Part shown: positions 18,076-25,533 of the stretch, piece after piece
How positions within the stretch are numbered: position 1 is the stretch's first letter
How the letters are laid out: each line of letters begins with the position of its first letter
NCBI GenBank assembly: GCA_051654905.1
Contig: JBOFYY010000135.1
Location: forward strand, 62,001 to 126,000
Direction of reading: 5' to 3'
Length of the DNA stretch: 64,000 nt
From: JBOFIQ01 sp051654905
GTDB lineage: Bacteria; Actinomycetota; Actinomycetes; Propionibacteriales; Propionibacteriaceae
Program-made: the position numbers and the translations under genes
Notes under the pieces: generated by a model
Seen by the model: only the letters and a program-made list of their open reading frames with translations
The model's database searches: none
Told to the model about the DNA's origin: nothing

Positions 18076-18966
18076 ATGGCCGGGTGGAGGATCATCGATT
18101 GCGTCACGTTAGATGGTGAGTTCCACTCGGCCCGGGGGCAGGTGATTATTAGTTCGCGAGAAGGGGAGCAATCGCGGCTACCAACAGCGGATGTGGCAGT
18201 TATTTTGGTGGGTCCGCATGTGCGTTTCTCCACCGCAGCGATGCATCGCTTATTAAAAGATGATGTAGCGATTCTTTTTACTGATTGGAAAGGTGTTCCG
18301 GAAGGGGGAGCGTATGCGTGGTCGCAGCATACGCGAGTGGGGGCAAGGCAGTTAGCCCAGATGCGACTTACAGTGCCGCGTAGAAAGAATGCTTGGGGCA
18401 GGATTATTCGGGCAAAGGTTGCTGGACAAGCCCATAACTTGGAACTTATTGGCTCTCCGATGGCTCCGAAATTATGGGAGTTAGCGGCTGCTGTTAGATC
18501 TGGGGATCCTTCTAATATTGAAGCTCAGGCAGCTCGACTGTATTGGTCGGCGTTATTTGAGGGACAGCAGTTTATTCGGGATGCCGGGTCTGGTTGGGGG
18601 CTTAATGCTTGCCTTGATTATGGATATACGGTGTTGCGAGGGCTGGGTATTAAAGCTGTTTTGAGCGCAGGATTAGCTCCGGGAGTCGGGCTATTTCATC
18701 GGGGTCGCTCGAATGCATTTAATTTAGTTGATGATGTGATCGAACCGTATCGGCCAGCTATTGATGCAGCGGTAGCTAGATTGCCCCCAGATGTAGAAAC
18801 AGATGATAGAGACGTACGACATTTGCTAGTAGCTGCAGCGATGCAACCGTTTGAAGAAGACGGTACCGGTATTGCTGCTTCTCTTATCCGCCTCTCTCAG
18901 GCGTTAGGGAACTATGCCGAGGGAGAGATTTCTAAACTCCCAGTTCCAGTATGGAACCGGAGATAA
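18076..18966 (+). CDS. cas1: CRISPR adaptation endonuclease Cas1
   Basis: A 296-residue integrase subunit that, with Cas2, inserts new spacers. The metal-binding residues of the family are visible: Glu149 in NIEAQAARLYW, His208 in GLFHRGRSNAFNLVDD, and the Asp219/Glu223 region. Length is normal for type II Cas1. It lies between cas9 and cas2 in one operon. There is no csn2 or cas4, which defines subtype II-C. Confidence 0.96.
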   Translation: MAGWRIIDCVTLDGEFHSARGQVIISSREGEQSRLPTADVAVILVGPHVRFSTAAMHRLLKDDVAILFTDWKGVPEGGAYAWSQHTRVGARQLAQMRLTVPRRKNAWGRIIRAKVAGQAHNLELIGSPMAPKLWELAAAVRSGDPSNIEAQAARLYWSALFEGQQFIRDAGSGWGLNACLDYGYTVLRGLGIKAVLSAGLAPGVGLFHRGRSNAFNLVDDVIEPYRPAIDAAVARLPPDVETDDRDVRHLLVAAAMQPFEEDGTGIAASLIRLSQALGNYAEGEISKLPVPVWNRR

Positions 18967-18982
18967 CAAGAAAGTCTTAATC

Positions 18983-19315
18983 ATGGAAAAGATTCCAAGT
19001 GGTGACAAAATGTGGTGTCTAGTGATGTTCGATCTCCCAGTTAAAACCCAAAAGCAGCGAGCGGTAGCTAATTCTTTTAGAGAGTTGTTGCTTGATAAAG
19101 GTTTTTGGAGAGTACAACTTAGTGTCTATACAAGATTTGCTCCGCTAGCTGGTGGCAGCGCCAGCGCTATAACTGCAATCAAATCTAACCTACCGCCAGG
19201 TGGTGAAGTTCGGATTCTTCATATAACTGATCAACAATGGGCCACCACATTCAGATTTTTGAACGAAGAACCTACAGACCCCGAAGAAGGGCCACAACAG
19301 CTAACAATTTTCTAA
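18983..19315 (+). CDS. cas2: CRISPR adaptation protein Cas2
   Basis: A 110-residue ferredoxin-fold protein that bridges Cas1 dimers. LVMFDLPVKT carries the conserved Asp17 after the first strand. The reading frame is open back to 18914 inside cas1, but those residues do not resemble Cas2; the ATG at 18983, 16 bp after the cas1 stop, fits the family, with ATG 19010 also possible. It is the last cas gene; the array leader starts right after its stop. Confidence 0.94.
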   Translation: MEKIPSGDKMWCLVMFDLPVKTQKQRAVANSFRELLLDKGFWRVQLSVYTRFAPLAGGSASAITAIKSNLPPGGEVRILHITDQQWATTFRFLNEEPTDPEEGPQQLTIF

Positions 19316-19349
19316 CGAATAAAATCGGTATTTTCCCTAGTCAGAAGGG

Positions 19350-19389
19350 AACCAGAACCCCCGACGGAAGTATATCGGGGGTTCTGGTT
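19350..19389. repeat. Inverted repeat spanning leader and first CRISPR repeat
   Basis: AACCAGAACCCCCGA at 19350-19364 in the leader is the perfect 15-base complement of 19375-19389 inside the first CRISPR repeat, with a 10-base loop. Read from the minus strand it would fold into a strong hairpin at the end of the array transcript; read from the plus strand it would sit behind cas2. It is an extra, inverted copy of the inner part of the repeat found only at this junction. Confidence 0.8.
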
Positions 19390-22027
19390 ACTGATTCCCA
19401 GCGTTGATAGCGTTCTCAACATGACATATAGAAGTATATCGGGGGTTCTGGTTACTGATTCCCAGCATGAGGTTTTAGCTATCCACGCCGAGGCGAAGTA
19501 TATCGGGGGTTCTGGTTACTGATTCCCAGCGACCGCTGGAACGGAATCCCAGCCGATGGAAGTATATCGGGGGTTCTGGTTACTGATTCCCAGCTGCCTT
19601 CCCAGGCTTTGCTCCAATCACCGAAGTATATCGGGGGTTCTGGTTACTGATTCCCAGCTGCATCAGTTCGAGTAGCGGAAAATTATGAAGTATATCGGGG
19701 GTTCTGGTTACTGATTCCCAGCAGCTTGGTCTTCGCCAGCGTAGGCGAGGGAAGTATATCGGGGGTTCTGGTTACTGATTCCCAGCGCACGTTCTAAATG
19801 CAGAGAACCACCCGGAAGTATATCGGGGGTTCTGGTTACTGATTCCCAGCCGGTAGGGCGACCGCTAATCAGATCGCTGAAGTATATCGGGGGTTCTGGT
19901 TACTGATTCCCAGCCTTAAGTTTGTTTAGTTACCACGAGTAAGAAGTATATCGGGGGTTCTGGTTACTGATTCCCAGCATGAGAGTGCTGCTACCGCGTC
20001 GGAGGTGAAGTATATCGGGGGTTCTGGTTACTGATTCCCAGCCGTCGAGAAGGCGGGTGACTTTCTCTGAGAAGTATATCGGGGGTTCTGGTTACTGATT
20101 CCCAGCTGGGATTGTTTTCCCAATCGTAAAGATTGAAGTATATCGGGGGTTCTGGTTACTGATTCCCAGCCTCCAGGCCCTCGCCCATGCTGACCAGCGA
20201 AGTATATCGGGGGTTCTGGTTACTGATTCCCAGCTGGTCGGGCTATCAGTCGATATAGGTCAAGAAGTATATCGGGGGTTCTGGTTACTGATTCCCAGCG
20301 CACGCTGGCCCGTCTTTGGGATGCCGTGAAGTATATCGGGGGTTCTGGTTACTGATTCCCAGCACCGCGTTTATACCAGCTGCAGGGCGCCGAAGTATAT
20401 CGGGGGTTCTGGTTACTGATTCCCAGCCTTGGTCTAGATCGTCGGCTATGTGGATGAAGTATATCGGGGGTTCTGGTTACTGATTCCCAGCCTAATTCCT
20501 GCATGGCAACTTATTTTAGGAAGTATATCGGGGGTTCTGGTTACTGATTCCCAGCAAGCGTCGCCTATCACATCTCAGGACACGAAGTATATCGGGGGTT
20601 CTGGTTACTGATTCCCAGCATCTACTTTTACGTGAGTGTACTCAAGCGAAGTATATCGGGGGTTCTGGTTACTGATTCCCAGCGTATCTTTGAGCATCCT
20701 GCGCGCTATTTGAAGTATATCGGGGGTTCTGGTTACTGATTCCCAGCCTAATTCCTGCATGGCAACTTATTTTAGGAAGTATATCGGGGGTTCTGGTTAC
20801 TGATTCCCAGCAGTCCAGACAAACGGGGAAGCCGCCACCGAAGTATATCGGGGGTTCTGGTTACTGATTCCCAGCAACAACGGCAATGCTTGCGAACCAA
20901 GAGGAAGTATATCGGGGGTTCTGGTTACTGATTCCCAGCGGCGAACGTGAAGGATCGTTTTCCGTCGGAAGTATATCGGGGGTTCTGGTTACTGATTCCC
21001 AGCGCTCGCTACAGCTTATGCTCATCTGTCGGAAGTATATCGGGGGTTCTGGTTACTGATTCCCAGCCCATCGGTCGATCAAGGGCGCGCCGCCGGAAGT
21101 ATATCGGGGGTTCTGGTTACTGATTCCCAGCCGACCAGGAATGTGATTGGGGTCTACATGAAGTATATCGGGGGTTCTGGTTACTGATTCCCAGCTGGCT
21201 TAGGAATCGTCGAGGCGAATCTTGAAGTATATCGGGGGTTCTGGTTACTGATTCCCAGCAGCGCGTGATTGACGCCTCGATGTCTTCGAAGTATATCGGG
21301 GGTTCTGGTTACTGATTCCCAGCGCCTTTGCCGATTCGCCAGCTGCTACCAGAAGTATATCGGGGGTTCTGGTTACTGATTCCCAGCGACTACTCGGGTT
21401 TATGTGCAGAACGCGGAAGTATATCGGGGGTTCTGGTTACTGATTCCCAGCCCTCAACAAGCCACCACTCACCATCAGGGAAGTATATCGGGGGTTCTGG
21501 TTACTGATTCCCAGCGCTGGAAAAAAGTTGACTATTATGTGTGGAAGTATATCGGGGGTTCTGGTTACTGATTCCCAGCGCGGAAAGCGTCAGTAGTCCG
21601 GCTAGCGGAAGTATATCGGGGGTTCTGGTTACTGATTCCCAGCAGATCTGGAATATGTTCCAATGTTGGCGGAAGTATATCGGGGGTTCTGGTTACTGAT
21701 TCCCAGCGGCTGTGGAGAGTTTACGGAAAATGGGTGAAGTATATCGGGGGTTCTGGTTACTGATTCCCAGCCCACCACTAGTGCAGGGATTCAAGGACGG
21801 AAGTATATCGGGGGTTCTGGTTACTGATTCCCAGCCGCAGGTAAAGCTCGGTCTGCTGAGCATGAAGTATATCGGGGGTTCTGGTTACTGATTCCCAGCA
21901 AACTCCACGGAGATTCTAAAACTCTTGGAAGTATATCGGGGGTTCTGGTTACTGATTCCCAGCAAACTCCACGGAGATTCTAAAACTCTTGGAAGTATAT
22001 CGGGGGTTCTGGTTACTGATTCCCAGT
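19367..22027 (-). CRISPR. CRISPR array, type II-C, 42 repeats and 41 spacers
   Basis: A 36-bp repeat starting GAAGTATATCGGGGG and ending TGATTCCCAGC recurs every 64 bp, giving 28-bp spacers; one spacer (20235-20263) is 29 bp. Repeats are essentially identical; the one at 21992-22027 ends in T instead of C. The minus strand is given because the reverse complement (start GCTGGGAATCAG, end GATATACTTC) matches the known orientation of Corynebacterium diphtheriae-type repeats and pairs with the plus-strand tracrRNA. TATACT near its 3' end is a good -10 box, so each repeat may start its own crRNA, as in Neisseria. Two spacer duplications are present. A decayed 43rd repeat follows. Confidence 0.97.
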
Positions 22028-22055
22028 ATGTGTGGAGGTTCAAATCCTCTTTCGC

Positions 22056-22091
22056 AAAGTATGTCGGGGAGGCTTTACTACTAATTGGGTA
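22056..22091 (-). repeat. Degenerate terminal CRISPR repeat
   Basis: Exactly 64 bp after the start of the last good repeat, AAAGTATGTCGGGG (22056-22069) matches 12 of the first 14 repeat positions, after which similarity is lost. It bounds a 42nd spacer (22028-22055). The conserved part is the half that carries the -10-like box on the minus strand. Decay at this end marks it as the old end of the array. Confidence 0.75.
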
Positions 22092-22179
22092 TTTAACGGA
22101 TATACAATTCACTCAATAAAGTCCAGTCTTGGAACGTATTTACTATTCGCTATTACATGAAAATAGCAAAAATAAATAA

Positions 22180-22211
22180 TTGACAATAGATTTGGCACCA
22201 AACAGTATTAA
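22180..22211 (+). promoter_or_regulatory. Promoter of small membrane gene, leaderless type
   Basis: TTGACA at 22180-22185 lies 30 bp before the ATG at 22215, with an AT-rich -10 region (about 22203-22211) and no ribosome binding site. This geometry places the transcript start at or very near the ATG. A near copy (TTGACA at 22570-22575) precedes the second gene of the pair at a similar distance. Confidence 0.55.
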
Positions 22212-22214
22212 TAT

Positions 22215-22463
22215 ATGTCTACTAGAAATATCTGGATTTGTGTGACGGTATCTGCCTCTATTGGGCTAGTTTTGTTGGCAGTAGCTTACCTATTCGAATG
22301 TGATGGAAAGTGGATGCTATATGGAGTCGGAGGTGCCTTGCTGCTGCCGATGCTCCTAATTGGGTGGCTGGCGCCAGCAAGCGGATGCAAAAAAGCAGAG
22401 AAAACTGGATTTGAAACAAGGGTGTCTAAGCCAGGTCGTAAGGGTAATTCGCTAAACAAATGA
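22215..22463 (+). CDS. Small two-helix membrane protein
   Basis: An 82-residue protein of unknown function with two hydrophobic helices (about 6-28 and 34-53) and a basic tail. It is paralogous to the gene at 22605: both begin MST(R/K)NI, share the G-K/E-W-(M/L)-LYG(V/I)G motif between helices, and have similar promoters. The tail is shorter than in the paralogue, which has two more membrane helices. Family members are often encoded next to an Xre regulator, as here. Confidence 0.6.
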   Translation: MSTRNIWICVTVSASIGLVLLAVAYLFECDGKWMLYGVGGALLLPMLLIGWLAPASGCKKAEKTGFETRVSKPGRKGNSLNK

Positions 22464-22604
22464 GATTGAGGCGAGATGCTTCCATCTTGGAGTCTGCCTA
22501 TAGTCCTTAATTCCAGTGGCAACTGGGGGCGGCAGCGGGGCTGACTCTATAACTAAAATTACAGAATGCTTGACAATAAATTAGGTGACAAGCAGACTTT
22601 ACAT

Positions 22605-23003
22605 ATGTCTACTAAAAATATCTGAACTTATGCGGGAATAGCTGCCGTGGTTGGCGTGGTTCTGTTGCTGGTAGCCGAGAGAGTTGGAGGCAATGGAGAA
22701 TGGTTGCTGTATGGCATCGGAAGTATTTTGACGCTGCCTATACTCCTAGCGCTAAGTATTGCTGTTAATCGTAAACGTGCAGCAAAAGGTGAATTGAGTG
22801 CAGATAGCGTCGAACATAAAGCTGCACATATGGCGCGTAGCGGATCTTTCGGCGATGCACTGGTTATCGTTTGTTTGTTGCTAATTCCGCTGTCCTTGCG
22901 TCCAGGGAAACTTCCAGTTCTCTGGGGTGTGCTTTGTTTAGCGTTGATCGTGATTTCATTTTGGATTCGATACGTTATTGCGCTAAAAAAATTACGTGGC
23001 TGA
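22605..23003 (+). pseudogene. Paralogous membrane protein gene with nonsense codon 7
   Basis: The frame starts ATG at 22605 and aligns with the gene at 22215, but codon 7, TGG (Trp) in the paralogue, is TGA at 22623-22625. After it the frame stays open to 23003 with hydrophobic helices and the NGEWLLYGIG motif, then about 60 further residues with two more helices. Translation could restart at a GTG at 22647, giving a 118-residue protein lacking part of helix 1. Because the rest of the frame is intact and overlaps the next gene, loss is recent or restart works. Confidence 0.65.
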
Positions 23004-23229
23004 TACCTGTAACCGACTTCGTGAAGTTAGAGAAAATCACGGCCTTAACCAAGGGCAACTAGCTCATGCTGTCGGAGTGTCACGTCAGACTATCAATGCC
23101 ATTGAAACTGGGCGCTTCGACCCCAGCCTGCCGCTTGCGCTCAAGTTAAGCGCACTATTTTCTGTTTCAGTTGAAAGTTTGTTTAGCTTAAAAATAGATC
23201 TTAATCTGTCAAAAGCTAAAAATTACTAA
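22996..23229 (+). CDS. Xre-family transcriptional regulator, YozG-like
   Basis: A 77-residue DNA-binding protein consisting almost only of an HTH_3 domain: LREVRENHGLNQGQLAHAVG, then VSRQTINAIETGRFDPSL. Such mini-regulators are typically encoded with a small multi-helix membrane protein. It starts at a GTG at 22996 and overlaps the membrane gene stop by 8 bases, so they are coupled. It probably regulates its own operon, perhaps also the upstream paralogue with the same promoter. Confidence 0.85.
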   Translation: MADTCNRLREVRENHGLNQGQLAHAVGVSRQTINAIETGRFDPSLPLALKLSALFSVSVESLFSLKIDLNLSKAKNY

Positions 23230-23261
23230 ACTGTGCAGCCTATTTTAATCTAGCGGTGTCA

Positions 23262-23650
23262 TCACTGAGGTTTGTCAATATCTTTCAACCGTTTTAGTAA
23301 AACGGTCAAGCTGCCATCTTTGATGAATTCGAGTAAAGCACCCTCACAAAAGCGCTCAGCTTGGATAGATCTCATTATCAAAGCAAGAATATCTTGTTCG
23401 TCTAATTCCTGAAGATAGTCGGAGCGTATTTCCTCATTATGCAATTTTAAATTGTGTCTTTTAAGTATTATATCGTATCGAATTAGCTTGTATTCCGGAT
23501 GAGAGTATGAAAACTGGTAGAACTCTTCTATAAATTCTGTTACTAGTTCGCTATACTTAAAAAATGGGAAATTTATAGAGTTTCCCAGAGTTCCATTGTT
23601 TTCTTTATCGATAATCCATTCGCTCAGATAGGCTTCGGGGCTAACTTCAT
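23262..23650 (-). pseudogene. DUF6508-like protein gene, N-terminal frameshift
   Basis: The frame open from about 23659 to 23262 encodes EFIEEFYQFSYSHPEYKL, then RSIQAERFCEGALLEFIKDG and LLKRL near the end, which matches the DUF6508 pattern (function unknown). It has no ATG, GTG or TTG until 23444, too late to include the conserved part. The natural start, ATG at 23650 directly after the preceding stop codon, is in another frame and runs into TGA after eight codons. One added base between codons 6 and 8 would join the two. So this looks like a frameshifted gene; a non-standard start is the alternative. Confidence 0.6.
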
Positions 23651-24515
23651 CTATATATTATATTTGGTCAGTACTCGAAACTTTTCATTGTTAGGTGGAG
23701 CAAAACAAACCCACTCATCATAGATGGTCCGAAGCTCTTCATCTAAATAACTTAAAGCATGCTTCTTCATCTCGGATGGTACTCCGTAGTAAGCCTCAGC
23801 AATAGCTCCTGTAATCGCTCCTATAGTGTCGCTGTCGCCACCTAGCGAAATAGCTGTGCGGATAGCGCCCTCAAAAGAAGATGATTCAAGGAAGCATTCA
23901 ATGGCCTGAGGTACGGTTTCTTGGCAGGTTTCATTAAAAGTATATGAAGATCGGATATCGGCAATAGTGAAATCCAGGGGATAGTATTCAGTTTCAATGC
24001 GATCGCGAATTTCGCTTTTCAGTGCTCTTCGGCGAGCCATAACGATTGCGGCCACGGTGGCTTTGGCGCCTTTTATACCCTCTTTGTGGTTATGTGTTAT
24101 TGCTGTCACTGTTTCAGCTAGGCTCCCAGCTTCCAATTCGTTGATTGTTGCAAACCCGGCAGGGCTAACCCGCATTGCTGCTCCATTTCCGAAGCTATTA
24201 TATTGGTTTGGGTTCGTTACTGAAAACCCATTGATAGAACATCCCTCCGAAGCCACAGTTTGGGTATTTACGCCCGATCTCCTGCATATATTTCATAGTT
24301 AAGTCGGATAACATAATTTGAAAGTCATAGTTGCAACTTTGGCTGTTTAAATTCTTGGCTTTTGAGGTTTCCATAATTGCTTTTGCTACCGCGAGAGACA
24401 TTATACTGTCATCTGTAGCAAAACAATTATTAGTAAATAGCTCAAAGTCTTTACTGCGGTGATTATTGAATTCAAAACGAGATCCTACGATATCGCCGAT
24501 AATTGCTCCGAGCAT
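23651..24515 (-). pseudogene. ADP-ribosylglycohydrolase gene broken by a frameshift
   Basis: Two frames together encode a full ADP-ribosylglycohydrolase (DraG-like), an enzyme that removes ADP-ribose from proteins or nucleic acids using two Mg ions. The first part (24515-24198) begins MLGAIIGDIVGSRFEF and carries ATDDS; the second (to 23651) carries NSFGNGAAMRVSP and the metal-binding GGDSDTIGAI. They meet near 24200-24206 where an extra A (CCAATAT for CCATAT) shifts the frame and brings a TAA. All known active-site motifs survive, so the damage is recent, or the frame is restored by slippage. The start has a strong GGAGGA site. Confidence 0.82.
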
Positions 24516-24924
24516 AATTCCTCCAAAGTAAGGTGCTATGTTACTCGGTTTAGATGCACTACTTTTCGAGTAATTCTATTTAAGTTGAATATGTTAGGCA
24601 GTATACTACTGCCGCCGAAGTTGAAGTTGTTGCAAGTACTTTTCTTATTCGGAATCAGTAAGGCGAGTATGTGATCTCTGAAAATGAGTAGCTCTGGATG
24701 TGATGAATCTAGAAGTCAGGAGCTATTAGGAAGATCCTTCTGCTTCGTGTAAATGCTCTCTTGAAAACGACTTTATCGTGACCCTAGGACCTGCTTTTCT
24801 TGTGATACAAGCGAGTGGCGGGGATAAGCTCGGAGCCTAAGCGACTTTCACCTGGGGTTTAAGGCGGAAACAAGATCTGAACTGTAGCCACCAACGATGT
24901 CAAGGGTTTCAAATCTTGTGTGTG
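24516..24924. other. Intergenic region without recognisable gene
   Basis: About 410 bp between the ADP-ribosylglycohydrolase pseudogene and tRNA-Ala. It holds the promoter of the former. Short frames exist but none has a ribosome binding site, a domain or sensible composition. I see no repeat or attachment site. Confidence 0.5.
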
Positions 24925-25000
24925 TGGTGGAGCATAGGGGACTCGAACCCCTGACCCTCTGCTTGCAAAGCAGATGCGCTACCAACTGCGCCAATGCCCC
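24925..25000 (-). tRNA. tRNA-Ala (anticodon TGC)
   Basis: On the minus strand the acceptor arms GGGGCAT and ATGCTCC pair over seven bases. The D arm contains the GCGCAG-TTGGTAGCGC pattern, the anticodon loop is TTTGCAA, giving TGC, and the T arm is GGGGTTCGAGTCCCC. Discriminator A and an encoded CCA complete it. No introns or neighbouring tRNAs are seen. Confidence 0.97.
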
Positions 25001-25144
25001 GTATGTATTTGTTGCTGAAGTTGATCGAAAACAACCCCAGCGGATGAGTACCTGACTATCATAGTGGGTTCGTGTCGATTCGGCTACTTGAGATGTTGTT
25101 GGCACCTGCATATATCGCAAAATGGTAACAATGGAAGATTGAAT

Positions 25145-25237
25145 TAGCTATAAGTAGAGACAAACTTTGATTTTTCTAAAAGACTAGCTAAAAGTTAATG
25201 GTAAAGGTGTCGCTTGGCTGGTTAAGTTTAACTAGCC
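25145..25237 (+). promoter_or_regulatory. Candidate regulator sites upstream of peptide gene
   Basis: Two near-identical direct repeats, TAGCTATAAGT at 25145-25155 and TAGCTAAAAGT at 25185-25195, are 40 bp apart. A dyad with arms GGCTGGTTAA (25216-25225) and TTAACTAGCC (25228-25237) follows, with one mismatch. They lie 84-176 bp ahead of the peptide start. The rest of 25001-25320 shows no gene. Binding by the adjacent response regulator is inferred. Confidence 0.45.
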
Positions 25238-25320
25238 GGAGTATCCACCCCACTTCGGTAACAGCTCTCAGCTACACAAACAGAGTGTTGCCAAAACTAG
25301 GATCGGAAGGAACCTAATCA

Positions 25321-25524
25321 ATGAAGAAAGTCAGTCGATTTCTTGTTGCTGGTGCACTCGTTGCGACTATGCCAGCTGTGAGTGTCCCCGCGCACGCTGT
25401 AAATAATTACCCCACCCCAACAGCTGCCGCATCGAAATTAGTCATAGCTGATCGTGTGCAACCCACCTCGATCAGGGCTGAGGTTTCAGTTTGTTCCTTT
25501 TTTCATTTCTGGTGTGGTCGCTAA
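25321..25524 (+). CDS. Secreted Cys-loop peptide precursor, candidate signal peptide
   Basis: A 67-residue precursor preceded by a good ribosome binding site (GGAAGGA). Residues 1-26 form a Sec signal peptide (MKK start, hydrophobic core, AHA cleavage motif). The mature 41 residues end with Cys58-SFFHFW-Cys65 followed by Gly-Arg: a six-residue aromatic loop between two cysteines, likely closed by a disulfide. It is followed by a terminator and then a histidine kinase and regulator gene on the same strand. This order suggests a pheromone or a sensed or self-induced antimicrobial peptide. No known family is recognised; function is inferred from context. Confidence 0.7.
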   Translation: MKKVSRFLVAGALVATMPAVSVPAHAVNNYPTPTAAASKLVIADRVQPTSIRAEVSVCSFFHFWCGR

Positions 25525-25533
25525 ACTGCTAGC

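Noticed and set aside
18030..19366. csn2 or cas4 near cas1-cas2
   Set aside because: No frame beyond cas9, cas1 and cas2 exists here; the locus is type II-C.
22031..22056. 3' fragment of a tRNA gene as an integration scar
   Set aside because: The T-arm-like sequence lies exactly within a 28-bp spacer in 64-bp register between the last good repeat and the decayed one, and no acceptor pairing or CCA follows.
21885..22119. Open frames of 64-75 codons on both strands over the end of the array
   Set aside because: They consist of CRISPR repeats and duplicated spacers; no start signals or protein-like composition.
23651..24515. Programmed frameshifting in the ADP-ribosylglycohydrolase gene
   Set aside because: The junction has no classic slippery heptamer with pseudoknot, and the family is normally encoded in one frame; a simple insertion explains it better.
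22120..24924. Integrated prophage or transposon
   Set aside because: No integrase, transposase, terminal repeats or phage structural genes are present; the patch looks like decaying accessory genes only.
24848..25120. 90-codon frame over the tRNA
   Set aside because: It covers the whole tRNA-Ala on the same strand and has no independent support.
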